A DNA stretch of 64,000 bases from Halorussus aquaticus (GTDB taxonomy: Archaea; Halobacteriota; Halobacteria; Halobacteriales; Haladaptataceae), in NCBI RefSeq assembly GCF_024218795.1, contig NZ_CP100400.1, positions 434,001 through 498,000 of the forward strand, in the 5' to 3' direction. The notes below the pieces were generated by a model, which was not told where the DNA came from, did no database searches, and was given only the letters and a program-made list of their open reading frames with translations. Numbering within the stretch: position 1 is the first letter of the stretch; every line of letters starts with the position of its first letter. Shown here piece after piece: positions 1-7,751 of the stretch. Both the position numbers and the translations under genes were made by a program.

Positions 1-298
1 TGCGCTCGGCCGCCTTCCGCGTCTCTTCGTCGTCTTCGACGACGGTAGCCGTCCCGCGCAGGGTCACCATCCACTGGGCCTGGCCGCCCTCGTCCTTCTG
101 GACCGACACCGCGACGCGGGGGTTCTCGCGGACGTTCGCCAGTTTCCGGCCGGTGGTCAGGACCTCGAACACGCCGTCGTCGTAGTGGTACCAGACCGGC
201 GCGACGTGGGGTCTGTCGTCCACGCAGGTGGCGAAGTGAGCCATCAGCGGTTCGCTGGTGAGCAGTTCCTCGGCCTCCGGGGGGACTGAATCGGACAC
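1..298 (-). CDS. Pyridoxamine 5'-phosphate oxidase-like protein (3' part cut by window edge)
   Basis: The first 99 residues are visible, reading leftwards off the window. The start is a GTG at 298, giving VSDSVPPEAEELL. The stretch PHVAPVWYHYDDG, then LTTGRKLANVRENPRVAVSV and a W-x-V-x-L-R-G-T-A strand, is the split-barrel pattern of the PNPOx-like FMN/F420-binding family. In that family the fold binds a flavin or deazaflavin cofactor for redox chemistry. The substrate cannot be inferred. The C-terminal part is outside the window, so cofactor residues there cannot be checked. Confidence 0.75.
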   Translation of the reverse strand, partial: MSDSVPPEAEELLTSEPLMAHFATCVDDRPHVAPVWYHYDDGVFEVLTTGRKLANVRENPRVAVSVQKDEGGQAQWMVTLRGTATVVEDDEETRKAAER

Positions 299-402
299 GG
301 GGAGAATCAGGCCCGCGCGGTGGAAAGCGTTTCCGCCCGTCCGGGGTCGCTCCGCGTCGCCCGGAGTCGGCGCGGCCGCCTCCAATGAGGGTCACGTCCC
401 GC

Positions 403-972
403 CTACAGCAACAGCCACGCTATCAGGGCCACGATAATCAGTTTCTTCACGATGATAACTGCGATGACCAACTGCTTCGTGGTCAGCGTCCGCGAGACCC
501 GGACCAACCGCCGGAGTGCCTTCGGCGACCGGGCCAGTTCCCGCGCGAGCAGGCGGAGTTCGGTCAGGAACGTCTCGGCGACCGGCCCCTCGCCTTCCAC
601 GTAGGAGACGTGCGCCTCCGGCACCCACTCCTCGCCGGTGTAGACGACCGACAGCGTCTCGCCCTCCAGAAACGACACCTGCTCGAAGTCGAACCCGTTC
701 GACTCCGCGAGCGCCTCCAGTTTGAGCACGCCCCGGTCGTCGTCGAGGTCGTAGACGAGTCGCCGAGTGTCGGCCGTCCAGTCGAACCCCACTCTGAGGA
801 CGACCCGGTTCTCGCCCACGAACACGTCCCGGACCTCGGCCTGCTCGGCGTTGCCCCGGCGCTCTTTCTTCTTCGTCCGGAGTCGCTCGTACTCGGTCGG
901 CGTGGCGTCGGACTCGCCCGCGTCGAGCGTCGATTCTCCCGCGGTCGTCCCGTCGCTGGCGGTTCGACTCAT
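403..972 (-). CDS. Hypothetical protein with C-terminal membrane anchor
   Basis: 189 residues, not recognised. An acidic, Thr/Ser-rich N-terminus is followed by a basic patch (RLRTKKKERRG, about residues 31-41). A soluble beta-rich domain spans about 45-130. The last 22 residues are strongly hydrophobic, interrupted by a Lys-Lys pair, and look like a tail anchor with the bulk of the protein in the cytoplasm. An ATG at 972 was preferred because the open frame further upstream crosses the divergent promoter region and has unlike composition. It stands alone, divergent from the PRC-barrel-like gene. Confidence 0.6.
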   Translation of the reverse strand: MSRTASDGTTAGESTLDAGESDATPTEYERLRTKKKERRGNAEQAEVRDVFVGENRVVLRVGFDWTADTRRLVYDLDDDRGVLKLEALAESNGFDFEQVSFLEGETLSVVYTGEEWVPEAHVSYVEGEGPVAETFLTELRLLARELARSPKALRRLVRVSRTLTTKQLVIAVIIVKKLIIVALIAWLLL

Positions 973-1095
973 CGTTCTCGTCCGAGAGTAGTTGCTCGAC
1001 TGGCATAAGTGTGATTCGCTGTCGGGCGCGAACGGGGACGAACCGACAGACGTGTCGGCCCGAACGCATTCCCGACCGGACGGCGAACCTCCGGC

Positions 1096-1332
1096 ATGGC
1101 CGACTACTCGGACGACCACATCGGCAAGCGAGTCGTCACGCACGGCGGCGTCGAAATCGGCACGGTGGAGGACATCCGCAACGGCGACATGTACGTGAGC
1201 GTCACCACCGACAGCACGAACGAGACGGTGGACGAACTCGGCTGGGAGGGACCGGTCGAACAGGACGTGCATCACCTCCGCGACCAGTACATCTCGACCA
1301 TCACGGAGAACACGGTTCGACTCGGCGTTTGA
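1096..1332 (+). CDS. Small PRC-barrel-like protein
   Basis: 78 residues. It opens MADYSDDHIGKRVVTHGGVEIGTVEDI and continues with a short strand containing GDMYVSV. This 'lock, then G-x-E-I-G-x-V' pattern is typical of small haloarchaeal PRC-barrel proteins, which fold as a beta-barrel and usually act as adaptors in RNA, cytoskeletal or redox contexts. No catalytic residues are evident. It is a single gene with about 120 bases to the divergent neighbour on the left. The family call rests on the N-terminal pattern only. Confidence 0.6.
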   Translation: MADYSDDHIGKRVVTHGGVEIGTVEDIRNGDMYVSVTTDSTNETVDELGWEGPVEQDVHHLRDQYISTITENTVRLGV

Positions 1333-1402
1333 CGCTCGTCGAGTTCTGACGAGACGGTCGGTCGTGACGAGCGGCGGTCGTTCCTCGCTGTTTCGTGAAA
1401 CC

Positions 1403-1412
1403 AAATTAATAA
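1403..1412 (+). promoter_or_regulatory. TATA box for the zinc-ribbon membrane protein gene
   Basis: AAATTAATAA centred about 30 bases before the ATG at 1438. The spacing predicts a very short or absent 5' leader, the common arrangement in haloarchaea. Confidence 0.5.
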
Positions 1413-1437
1413 CTGATGGCCGACACTCGGTCGTCGT

Positions 1438-1887
1438 ATGACGACATGTCCGAAATGTGGTGGGAGTCTTCCGGAATCCGAGACCCCCTGTGAGTGCGGA
1501 TACGACCCGACTGAAACCGACGACGAGGACAGGACCGGGGCCTACGTCCGAAAGATGCGCGAGCGGCCGTACCGCGAACGGCTAGCCATCCGCGCGGGAT
1601 TCCGCGACCCCGCCGACGTCGAGATGAAGGAACTCGGTGTGCTGCTCCGGGTCGGCGTGCTGGCACTCGGTCTCACGGCTTTCTGGCTCGGAGTCGATCC
1701 GAGCGTTCTCGCCGAGTCGAGCGTCGGACGCAGTGCGGGACTGGCAGCCGTCGTCCAGTCCGGAGGTGTCGGGCGACTGCTCGTCGGCGCGGTGCTTCTG
1801 GCGTTCGGCGTGTTCTTCACGGCGGTGAGCTACTCCGGCCGAGTTCCCGAGTACGGCAGCGAGACGAACCGCGACCTGCTCCCGTAG
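1438..1887 (+). CDS. Zinc-ribbon membrane protein
   Basis: 149 residues. The N-terminus has a single four-cysteine zinc ribbon (TTCPKCGG then PCECGYDP, residues 3-22). An acidic, charged linker follows. Two hydrophobic segments (about 64-81 and 98-127) probably span the membrane, so the ribbon most likely sits in the cytoplasm. Nothing in it points to a reaction. Proteins of this kind are frequent in haloarchaea and are annotated as zinc ribbon domain-containing. It is monocistronic, with its own TATA box. Confidence 0.65.
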   Translation: MTTCPKCGGSLPESETPCECGYDPTETDDEDRTGAYVRKMRERPYRERLAIRAGFRDPADVEMKELGVLLRVGVLALGLTAFWLGVDPSVLAESSVGRSAGLAAVVQSGGVGRLLVGAVLLAFGVFFTAVSYSGRVPEYGSETNRDLLP

Positions 1888-2063
1888 AGTACCTCGCCCG
1901 CCGGTCGATGGAACAGTGTGAAATGTAGACGGACCGCGCTCGGGACCGTCCGACGGTCGCTCGCCGGTACTCGGCGTGGCGAGTCTTCTGGCGAGCCACA
2001 CCGGCCGACGACTCGACTACGAGCAGTACGTACCGGAGTGAGGCCGCCAGCGTCGCCGTCGCG

Positions 2064-2480
2064 CTACTCCTCTTCGTCGAAGTCCAGCGCGGCCGAGTTG
2101 ATGCAGTATCGCTTGCCCGTCGGCTCCGGCCCGTCCTCGAAGACGTGGCCGAGGTGGCCGCCGCAGTTCGCGCACACGACTTCGACGCGGTCCATCCCGT
2201 TGCTGGTGTCGCGCCGGGTCTCGATGCGGTCGTCGTCGGTGTCGTAGAAACTGGGCCACCCGCAGTTGGACTCATACTTGGTCTCGGAGTCGAACAGTTC
2301 CGCGCCGCACCCCGCACAGGCGTAGGTGCCGTCGTCCTTGCGGTCCACGTGCTCGCCCGAGAAGGGTCGCTCGGTCCCGGCCTCCCGGAGGACGTGGTAC
2401 TCCTCCTCGGAGAGTCGTTCGCGCCACTCGTCGTCGGATTCGGGCAGGTCCTCGCGCGCTCTCTCGTCGTGTTCGCTCAT
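2064..2480 (-). CDS. msrB: Peptide-methionine (R)-S-oxide reductase MsrB
   Basis: 138 residues, normal for MsrB. It reduces the R epimer of methionine sulfoxide in proteins and so repairs oxidative damage in the cytoplasm. Two CxxC pairs (C55/C58 and C103/C106) bind structural zinc. The catalytic cysteine lies in RYCINSAAL (C126), with the conserved HLGHVF and CGWPSFY blocks before it. C73 in NCGWPSF is the usual resolving cysteine. The ATG at 2480 was chosen because the open frame upstream lacks MsrB sequence. A GNAT gene lies just upstream on the same strand. Confidence 0.95.
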   Translation of the reverse strand: MSEHDERAREDLPESDDEWRERLSEEEYHVLREAGTERPFSGEHVDRKDDGTYACAGCGAELFDSETKYESNCGWPSFYDTDDDRIETRRDTSNGMDRVEVVCANCGGHLGHVFEDGPEPTGKRYCINSAALDFDEEE

Positions 2481-2530
2481 GGCTCCCAATTGGAACTCGG
2501 GAGGGTTAGGAGTTGCGCGGAGCGTCGGCC

Positions 2531-3001
2531 TCACTCGACTCGCTTCTCCATGACGACCTCGTCGTAGTCGCGGTAGTCCAGCGGGTACTCTCCGGTCTTC
2601 TCGTAGCCGCGACGACGGTACAGGTCGGGGAGAAACGGGTGGTCCTCGGGCGTCGTGAGCCACACGGTTGCGTAGCCGCGGTCCCGGACCGCCCGCTCGG
2701 CGCGGTCCAGCAGTTCCCGCCCGACGCCCTCGCCCTTCCGACTCTCGCGAACGCCGAGGCGGCTGAGTTTCGTCCGGTCCGGGTCGGTCGCCTCCAGTCT
2801 GACCCCGCCGACGAGGTCGCCCTCGACCTCGGCGACGAAGACCTCGCTCTCCCGAATCCACGTCGCCACCTCGTCGCTCGTCGCGGACTCCGCCTTGGCG
2901 GGAAACCCGAGTCGGCGGTTCTCTCGGTAGGCGCTGCGGTACACCTGCGCGAGCGGTTCGGCGTCCTCCGCGGACGCCCGTCGGACTTGCGGGTCGGTCA
3001 C
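2531..3001 (-). CDS. GNAT family N-acetyltransferase
   Basis: 156 residues with the full GNAT layout: an N-terminal acceptor half ([20 protein letters not shown]), a central strand [10 protein letters not shown], then the acetyl-CoA pyrophosphate loop [14 protein letters not shown] (about 91-104, the R/Q-x-x-G-x-G/A motif). The end matches [16 protein letters not shown]. It would transfer an acetyl group from acetyl-CoA to an amine or protein N-terminus; the acceptor is unknown. It lies 50 bases upstream of msrB and may share a transcript. Confidence 0.85.
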   Translation of the reverse strand: MTDPQVRRASAEDAEPLAQVYRSAYRENRRLGFPAKAESATSDEVATWIRESEVFVAEVEGDLVGGVRLEATDPDRTKLSRLGVRESRKGEGVGRELLDRAERAVRDRGYATVWLTTPEDHPFLPDLYRRRGYEKTGEYPLDYRDYDEVVMEKRVE

Positions 3002-3132
3002 GTCCGAACCGAACGGGCAGCGCCAGTTAGCGTTTTCTCCGCGTTCCGGCGGGTCGCCGGTCGGCGTATCGTCCGTCCCGCGTCGTTCACGGCGTGTCGC
3101 AGGTCCGCCCCGTCACTGGCTGAACTCGATAG

Positions 3133-4074
3133 CTACCCGGCCAACACGATGTCGAGGTACAGCATCACTGCGACGCCGAGCATCGTGCCGAGAGTGGCGA
3201 TGCGCTCGTGACCGCGGGCGTGGGTCTCGGGGACGATTTCGTCGCTGATGACGAACAGCATCCCGCCCGCGGCGAACCCCATCGCGTAGGGGAGAATCGG
3301 CGTGGCGACGCCGACCGCGACGACGCCGAACACCGCCAGCGGAATCTCGACGAGTCCGGCCCTGACGCCGGCGAGCATCGCGTAGAACAGCGACCCGAAC
3401 CCGGCGTTGGCGGCCGCGACCGACACCGCCAGTCCCTCAGGGATGTTCTGGACGCCGATGGCGAGCATCAGCGCCAGCGCGTCGCCGAGATTCCCGGACC
3501 CGAAACTGACCCCGACCGCGAGTCCCTCGGGCATGTTGTGGAGCGTGATGGCGACGATGAACAGCAGCACAGAGGCGGTCCGGGCGTCGTCGGAGTCGAG
3601 TCGCTCGCGGCCGGTCGCGGTGTCGGTCTCGATTCGCGCCCCGCCGCCGGACTGCGCGTCGGCCCCGTCCGTCTCGCTCCCCGATTCGTCCGCCCCGGCG
3701 CCCCCTCGCCCGGTGATGACCACGTGGATGTGGGGCACCCACTGGTCGGCGCGGTCCAACAGGAGGACGCCGACCGCGAACCCGACGAGCACCGGAACCA
3801 CGCCGACCAACTCGAACCCGCCGACCGAGAGCGCGGGATACCCCGGTTCGGAGGCCGCCTCGATTCCCGGCAGGATGAGGCTGGTGAAACTCGCCGACAG
3901 CATCACGCCCGCCGCGAACCCGAGCGCACCGTCGAGCGCGCGGTCGGAGGGGTCGGGCCAGACGACGATAAGCGCGGCCCCGAGGGTGTTCATCAGCGCG
4001 ATGATGATTCCTCCCGCCAGACCCTGCATCAGCGGGTCGTGGCCAACGATTCGGACGAACCACTCGGTCAGCAC
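3133..4074 (-). CDS. ZIP family divalent metal transporter
   Basis: About 313 residues from the GTG at 4074 (VLTEWFVRIVG). Eight or so membrane segments carry the two ZIP metal-binding signatures in adjacent helices, HNMPEGLAVG and NIPEGLAVS. Between helices 3 and 4 is a long cytoplasmic loop rich in Gly, Asp and Ser, with one His-x-His (PHIHVV) just ahead of it. ZIP proteins move zinc, iron or manganese into the cytoplasm. An in-frame ATG at 4200 would add 42 residues of poor hydrophobicity and overlap the promoter of the divergent zinc-finger gene, so the shorter form is preferred. Confidence 0.85.
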   Translation of the reverse strand: MLTEWFVRIVGHDPLMQGLAGGIIIALMNTLGAALIVVWPDPSDRALDGALGFAAGVMLSASFTSLILPGIEAASEPGYPALSVGGFELVGVVPVLVGFAVGVLLLDRADQWVPHIHVVITGRGGAGADESGSETDGADAQSGGGARIETDTATGRERLDSDDARTASVLLFIVAITLHNMPEGLAVGVSFGSGNLGDALALMLAIGVQNIPEGLAVSVAAANAGFGSLFYAMLAGVRAGLVEIPLAVFGVVAVGVATPILPYAMGFAAGGMLFVISDEIVPETHARGHERIATLGTMLGVAVMLYLDIVLAG

Positions 4075-4208
4075 GGGTCGGTCCTCTCGGTTCGACCGCG
4101 GACGCTTCGGATACCCATTACGAATGGCGTCGAACGACGCGACCAAAAATCCGCCGCTCGCCGACTGTCGCCCGAGAGATTGAAACCTCCGGACGGCCAA
4201 GTCGAATC

Positions 4209-4355
4209 ATGCGCGTCTGCGACATCTGCGAAGAGCGGAAACCCGGCGGGACGCGACTGGTCTCGCGCACCGGCGGGGACATGTGGGTGTGTCGGGGGTG
4301 CATGATGCAGGCGGTCACCAACAAGGCCGACGAACTCTCGTATCGGGAGTGGTGA
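4209..4355 (+). CDS. Tiny zinc-finger protein (48 aa)
   Basis: 48 residues, starting MRVCDICEERKPGG and ending SYREW. Two CxxC pairs (C4/C7 and C28/C31, the second in VCRGCMMQAV) make one treble-clef or ribbon-type zinc site. Codon use is strongly GC3-rich like its neighbours, and stop and start frame a clean ORF, which supports a real gene. Haloarchaea carry many such one-finger micro-proteins, mostly without a known role. The gene is divergent from the ZIP transporter, 134 bases away; a link to metal supply is possible but unproved. Confidence 0.7.
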   Translation: MRVCDICEERKPGGTRLVSRTGGDMWVCRGCMMQAVTNKADELSYREW

Positions 4356-4440
4356 CTGCCCCCGACGCTCGCCGAACGGAGCGTTCGTAGCGTCGCCGGA
4401 GCGGCGATAATTCGGCCTATCACGACGGAGACAAAACTCC

Positions 4441-4451
4441 ATACATTTATG
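4441..4451 (+). promoter_or_regulatory. TATA box for winged-helix gene
   Basis: ATACATTTATG about 34 bases before the ATG at 4481, in an otherwise GC-rich intergenic region. Confidence 0.45.
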
Positions 4452-4480
4452 TCGTGAGTGTGTGAATATCTATCGAAGGC

Positions 4481-4897
4481 ATGAGTCAGGCTCCCTACAA
4501 CTCGGCGGAGGAACAGGCCACGGGAACGTCGTCCGGGGATGACCGCGGTCGTGACGCGGGGTCGCTCGACGCCATCTTCGAAATTCTCGCCGCGGAGCGC
4601 CGCCGTCACGCGCTGTACGTGCTGTTCCGTCGCACCGAACCCACCACGCTCACGGACCTCGCGGTCGAAGTAGCGTCGCTCGAAGCGGCCGACTCCGAAC
4701 GCGTCGCCGCCACGCTCCACCACGTCCACCTCCCCAAACTGGTCTCGGCGGGCGTGGCCGAGTACGACGCCGCGACCGAGACCGTACGCGTCGCCGACCC
4801 TCCCGACCGATTCCGGAAGTACCTCACGTCTGCCGCCGAGGACGAGCATCGACCGCTCCGTCGCGCGTCCGAGAGCACGTCGCTCTCCGAGTTCTAA
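4481..4897 (+). CDS. Winged-helix regulator of the DUF7344 type
   Basis: 138 residues. An unstructured acidic N-terminus of about 28 residues leads into a winged-helix core starting AIFEILAAERRRHALYVLF. It continues through a recognition region ending LHHVHLPKLVSAGVAEYD, the 'H-x-H-L-P-K-L' signature of the haloarchaeal DUF7344 family. These are ArsR-like small DNA-binding proteins with unknown targets. The gene at 5884-6264 is a paralogue. It stands alone with its own TATA box, facing the YdjM-like gene. Confidence 0.75.
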   Translation: MSQAPYNSAEEQATGTSSGDDRGRDAGSLDAIFEILAAERRRHALYVLFRRTEPTTLTDLAVEVASLEAADSERVAATLHHVHLPKLVSAGVAEYDAATETVRVADPPDRFRKYLTSAAEDEHRPLRRASESTSLSEF

Positions 4898-4983
4898 TCC
4901 GCGCTCCGAGGTTCTCCTCGGCCGTGCGTGGTCCGGTTCACTACGGCAGTGTGGCCGGTCTGTTTCTCCCCTGTCGTCGGTCG

Positions 4984-5514
4984 TTACACCGTTCCAGCGG
5001 CCAGCAGTTTCGCGCCGAGATACGCCGTCACGGCGGTCGTGAAGATGCCGAGCGCGAACAGCGCGTAGTTCCAGACCGTGTTGTCGGCGGTGGTCATCGA
5101 CAGCGTGTAGCGGCGGGACGAAACCGGCCACAGCACCGCTACGCCCATCGGCGTCAGCAGGTCGGCCGCGAGGTGCGCGAGGACCGACAGCGTCCCGACT
5201 CCGGCCGCGAACGTCGGCACCGACACCGGACCCACCGCGTAGTCGCCGACGCCGATTGCCGGGCCAATCGCGGCCGTGACCGCGGTCGTAACCGCCCACG
5301 CGACGCCCCCGACCAGCGCCGCGAACGGCAGGGTGTGCGTCGGCCCGCGGTGGGAGACGAACGGCAGCCGACTGTCCCAGTCCGGGAGCATCGTCAGCCA
5401 GAGGACGCCCGCGCCGCCCGCGACGGCGGCGGTCAGATGGCCGAGCGCGAGGAGCCAGCCTCCGACCGGAGCGTACAGCACGAGCGCCACGCCGTAGTGA
5501 CCCGGCCTGAACAT
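4984..5514 (-). CDS. YdjM-like membrane-bound metal-dependent hydrolase family protein
   Basis: 176 residues with five probable membrane helices. The motifs LPDWDSRLPFVSHRGPTHT and VLAHLAADLLTPMGV are those of the LexA-binding/YdjM (DUF457) family of inner-membrane putative metal-dependent hydrolases; D, H, R and H residues in these loops are the likely metal ligands. Substrate unknown. The ATG at 5514 gives MFRPGHYGVA, a normal family N-terminus; the longer open frame upstream is not coding in character. A larger paralogue with a Gly/Ser insert is at 52596-53333. Confidence 0.75.
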   Translation of the reverse strand: MFRPGHYGVALVLYAPVGGWLLALGHLTAAVAGGAGVLWLTMLPDWDSRLPFVSHRGPTHTLPFAALVGGVAWAVTTAVTAAIGPAIGVGDYAVGPVSVPTFAAGVGTLSVLAHLAADLLTPMGVAVLWPVSSRRYTLSMTTADNTVWNYALFALGIFTTAVTAYLGAKLLAAGTV

Positions 5515-5650
5515 GCCGAACGGTGGTCGGCGCGGCGACGTAACTGTGGCGGAGTGGGACGACTCCCGTCGGTCCGAGCGCGGATTCGCTCTCGCGGTGG
5601 CCCGCTCCGTCCGAACGTCGTCGCCACACGAGAGGCGGTCCGGAAGCGAC

Positions 5651-5881
5651 CTATGCGGTTTCGGCCGGGGTCGATGGAACTCGCTGCACGGTCGTCTCGC
5701 AGGTCGAACAGGTGTCCTTGTCGGTGGCGATGTAGACCGCCTCGCAGTCCGGACAGCGAAACAGCGACGACCGCGACTCGTCTCGCCGCGTCGCTCCCGA
5801 GTCGCTCGTCGTTCCCGCTCGCCCTCCGGTACGTCGGACCCTCTCACCGACTGCACCGACCCACTGAGAGAGCGATTTCAC
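5651..5881 (-). CDS. Small zinc-ribbon protein
   Basis: 76 residues. A variable, Arg/Ser-rich N-terminal half is followed by a four-cysteine ribbon (FRCPDCEAVYI, then DTCSTCETTV, about residues 42-63), the form seen in small haloarchaeal zinc-ribbon proteins. It ends two bases before the stop of the upstream winged-helix gene, so the two very likely share a transcript and may work together. No function is known. Confidence 0.65.
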   Translation of the reverse strand: MKSLSQWVGAVGERVRRTGGRAGTTSDSGATRRDESRSSLFRCPDCEAVYIATDKDTCSTCETTVQRVPSTPAETA

Positions 5882-5883
5882 GG

Positions 5884-6264
5884 TCAGTCACCACCGGTGT
5901 CAGTCGGTCCGCTCGTCCGAAGGTGTGCCCGTACCTCGTCGGTCCGCTCCGCGAGCGTCACTGTGCGCCCAGCGGCGTCGCAGTCGACGAGTCCGGCCTC
6001 GGCCATCTTCGGGAGGTGGTTGTGGACGAGCGAGAGTTCGATAGCGTCCCTATCGGCACCCGAGCGGTCCGAGACACGCTGTCGAGTCTCCCACGCTACG
6101 ATTTCCGTCGTCAGCGCCCCGACCGCAGTCAGCACCTCGGCGGTCTCTAGGACGTGAAGCATCAATCGACGGTGAGGGTGGGACAGCACGTCGAAGAGTT
6201 CGTCCCGCCGGTCGGTCCCCACGTCGAACTCAGATACGTCGGTCTCCGAGGGTCGTGTAGTCAC
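5884..6264 (-). CDS. Winged-helix regulator of the DUF7344 type (second copy)
   Basis: 126 residues from a GTG at 6264. The core LFDVLSHPHRRLMLHVL and LVHNHLPKMAEAGLVDCD match the DUF7344 winged helix and parallel the gene at 4481. The family is ArsR-like; targets are unknown. It is followed directly by the zinc-ribbon gene on the same strand. The intergenic region ahead of it holds an AT-rich stretch (about 6305-6318) suitable as a TATA element and a hairpin at 6359-6376. Confidence 0.75.
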   Translation of the reverse strand: MTTRPSETDVSEFDVGTDRRDELFDVLSHPHRRLMLHVLETAEVLTAVGALTTEIVAWETRQRVSDRSGADRDAIELSLVHNHLPKMAEAGLVDCDAAGRTVTLAERTDEVRAHLRTSGPTDTGGD

Positions 6265-6358
6265 GCATGACCGTAGCGCTCTGGACGGGATAAGCGTTGT
6301 TTAGTGGATAAATTATGGATTGCGCATTTCGCAACTTCCGCTTCGTTAGTTGCAATTC

Positions 6359-6376
6359 CCACACCGCCCGGTGTGG
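6359..6376. repeat. Short perfect hairpin between lrp and DUF7344 genes
   Basis: Arms CCACACC and GGTGTGG with a GCCC loop, 60 bases downstream of the Lrp-family gene on its transcribed strand. It could be part of a terminator, but no T-run follows it. A second inverted pair, GCAACT/AGTTGC, lies at about 6331-6353. Confidence 0.5.
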
Positions 6377-6436
6377 CTCGACGCACTTCGCCCGGAAGAA
6401 CTGCGGATTCCGCAACTCGCGAGCGACCCGTCCCGC

Positions 6437-6934
6437 TCACCCTTCCTCGTCGGCGTCCTGCCCGCTGTCGTACGGGTCGGTGAAGAAGAAGTGGTTGAAC
6501 GGTTGGACCCGGCGCTGGCGCAGGATTTCCGAACTCTCTATCGAGAGACCGATCTCGTGCATCGCGTCGGAGATGCGGACGGTGTCGGCCGTGTCGGTCC
6601 CCACGGCTTCGACGTACATGTTCCGGTGACCGGTCAACGTCTCCCGAACGTCCACGACGCCCCGCACGTCGAGTATCTGTTCGACCATGTCCGACCGCTC
6701 GGTCGGCGGTGCCGAACAGACGAACATGATTTGGAGCGGGAGGTTCGCCCGCTCGTAGTCTATCTTCGGGTGGTAGCCTTCGATGATTCCGTCGTCTTCG
6801 AGTTCCTCGATTCGGTTCCGGACGGTGCTGGCGGACACATCGACCTTGTCGGCTATCTCTTGGGCGGTCCGGTTTCGCGCGTCGAGTTGGAGTTCGTGGA
6901 GGATGCCCCGGTCCACGTTGTCCAGTTCCACCAT
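6437..6934 (-). CDS. Lrp/AsnC family transcriptional regulator
   Basis: 165 residues from the ATG at 6934 (MVELDNVDRGILHELQLDAR). An N-terminal winged helix (about 1-55, with QEIADKVDVSASTVRNRIEELEDDG split across helix-turn-helix) leads to a RAM-type ligand-sensing domain (about 60-145). Such proteins control amino-acid metabolism genes. A TATA box about 27 bases upstream fits the ATG at 6934, so this start is preferred over a GTG at 6955. Some 20 extra residues at the C-terminus are acidic. Confidence 0.88.
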   Translation of the reverse strand: MVELDNVDRGILHELQLDARNRTAQEIADKVDVSASTVRNRIEELEDDGIIEGYHPKIDYERANLPLQIMFVCSAPPTERSDMVEQILDVRGVVDVRETLTGHRNMYVEAVGTDTADTVRISDAMHEIGLSIESSEILRQRRVQPFNHFFFTDPYDSGQDADEEG

Positions 6935-6956
6935 ACCGTGTTCTCCGGGAGCCACG

Positions 6957-6964
6957 CTTATAGG
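6957..6964 (-). promoter_or_regulatory. TATA box for Lrp/AsnC gene
   Basis: CCTATAAG on the minus strand, about 26 bases ahead of the ATG at 6934; supports that start and a leaderless transcript. Confidence 0.5.
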
Positions 6965-7030
6965 TCCCCTGCGCGAATCGCACCGCCGGTCGCAGAAACC
7001 GGTTTGGGTTCGGAGGCCCTCCGGTGAGGT

Positions 7031-7726
7031 ATGGACGGACAGACTGCGGTCGTGACGGGCGCGAGTCGGGGCATCGGCGAGGCGGTCGCGCGGCGGTTCG
7101 CCGCCGATGGCGCGCGCGTCGTCGTCTGCGCCCGGGAACGGGACGCGCTGGACGAGACCATCGAACGCATCGACGCCGACGGCGGCGAAATCGAGGGACT
7201 ACGGGCCGACGTGCGCGACGAGTACGACGTGGAGCGCCTGATGGAGACCGCGGCCCGCGCGAGCGACGGCGGCATCGACGCGGTGGTCGCCTGCGCCGGA
7301 GTCTACCACGGCGACCCCGGCGAGACCCCGCTGGCCGACGACGCCTACTCGGCCTTCGACGATTCGTTTCGGACGAACGCGCGCGGCGTCTTCGCCGCGG
7401 TCACGGAGGCCCTGCCGCATCTCACCGACGACGCGCGAGTGCTGGTCCCATCCGGCAACGTCGCCCGCGAGGCGGACGCTGGCTACGGGTCGTACGCGGT
7501 CTCGAAGGCGGCGGCCGAGGCGGTCGTCCGGCAGTTCGCCGCCGAAATCGACCAGACCGCGGGCGTCGTGGACCCCGGCGTGGTCGCCACCGACCTGACC
7601 GGCGGGCGGGGCCGGGACCCCGCCGACGCCGCGGACCTCTTCCTCTGGGCCGCGACCGACGCGCCCGCCGAGGCGGTGGACGGCGGCGTCGTCGGTCTGA
7701 AGGAGTTCCGGAAGGCGACCGCGTGA
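7031..7726 (+). CDS. Short-chain dehydrogenase/reductase
   Basis: 231 residues, a classical SDR. The cofactor loop TGASRGIG is at 9-16 and the catalytic YAVSK has Tyr155 and Lys159, with the partner Ser at 141 (VPSGN). R31-type residues after the second strand (VVCARERD) favour NADP(H). SDRs oxidise or reduce hydroxyl/keto groups in the cytoplasm; the substrate is not evident. Compared with the family the C-terminus is slightly short and has no membrane part. Monocistronic. Confidence 0.88.
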   Translation: MDGQTAVVTGASRGIGEAVARRFAADGARVVVCARERDALDETIERIDADGGEIEGLRADVRDEYDVERLMETAARASDGGIDAVVACAGVYHGDPGETPLADDAYSAFDDSFRTNARGVFAAVTEALPHLTDDARVLVPSGNVAREADAGYGSYAVSKAAAEAVVRQFAAEIDQTAGVVDPGVVATDLTGGRGRDPADAADLFLWAATDAPAEAVDGGVVGLKEFRKATA

Positions 7727-7751
7727 GAGTCGGCCGGTTCGGAACGCGCGG

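Noticed and set aside
2064..2861. A 265-codon reading of msrB extended upstream
   Set aside because: The added residues are Arg/Gly-rich and lie opposite the GNAT gene; the normal MsrB start is at 2480.
4135..4150. A-run near 4142 as a terminator
   Set aside because: It lies in the divergent upstream region between the ZIP and zinc-finger genes, so no transcript should end there.
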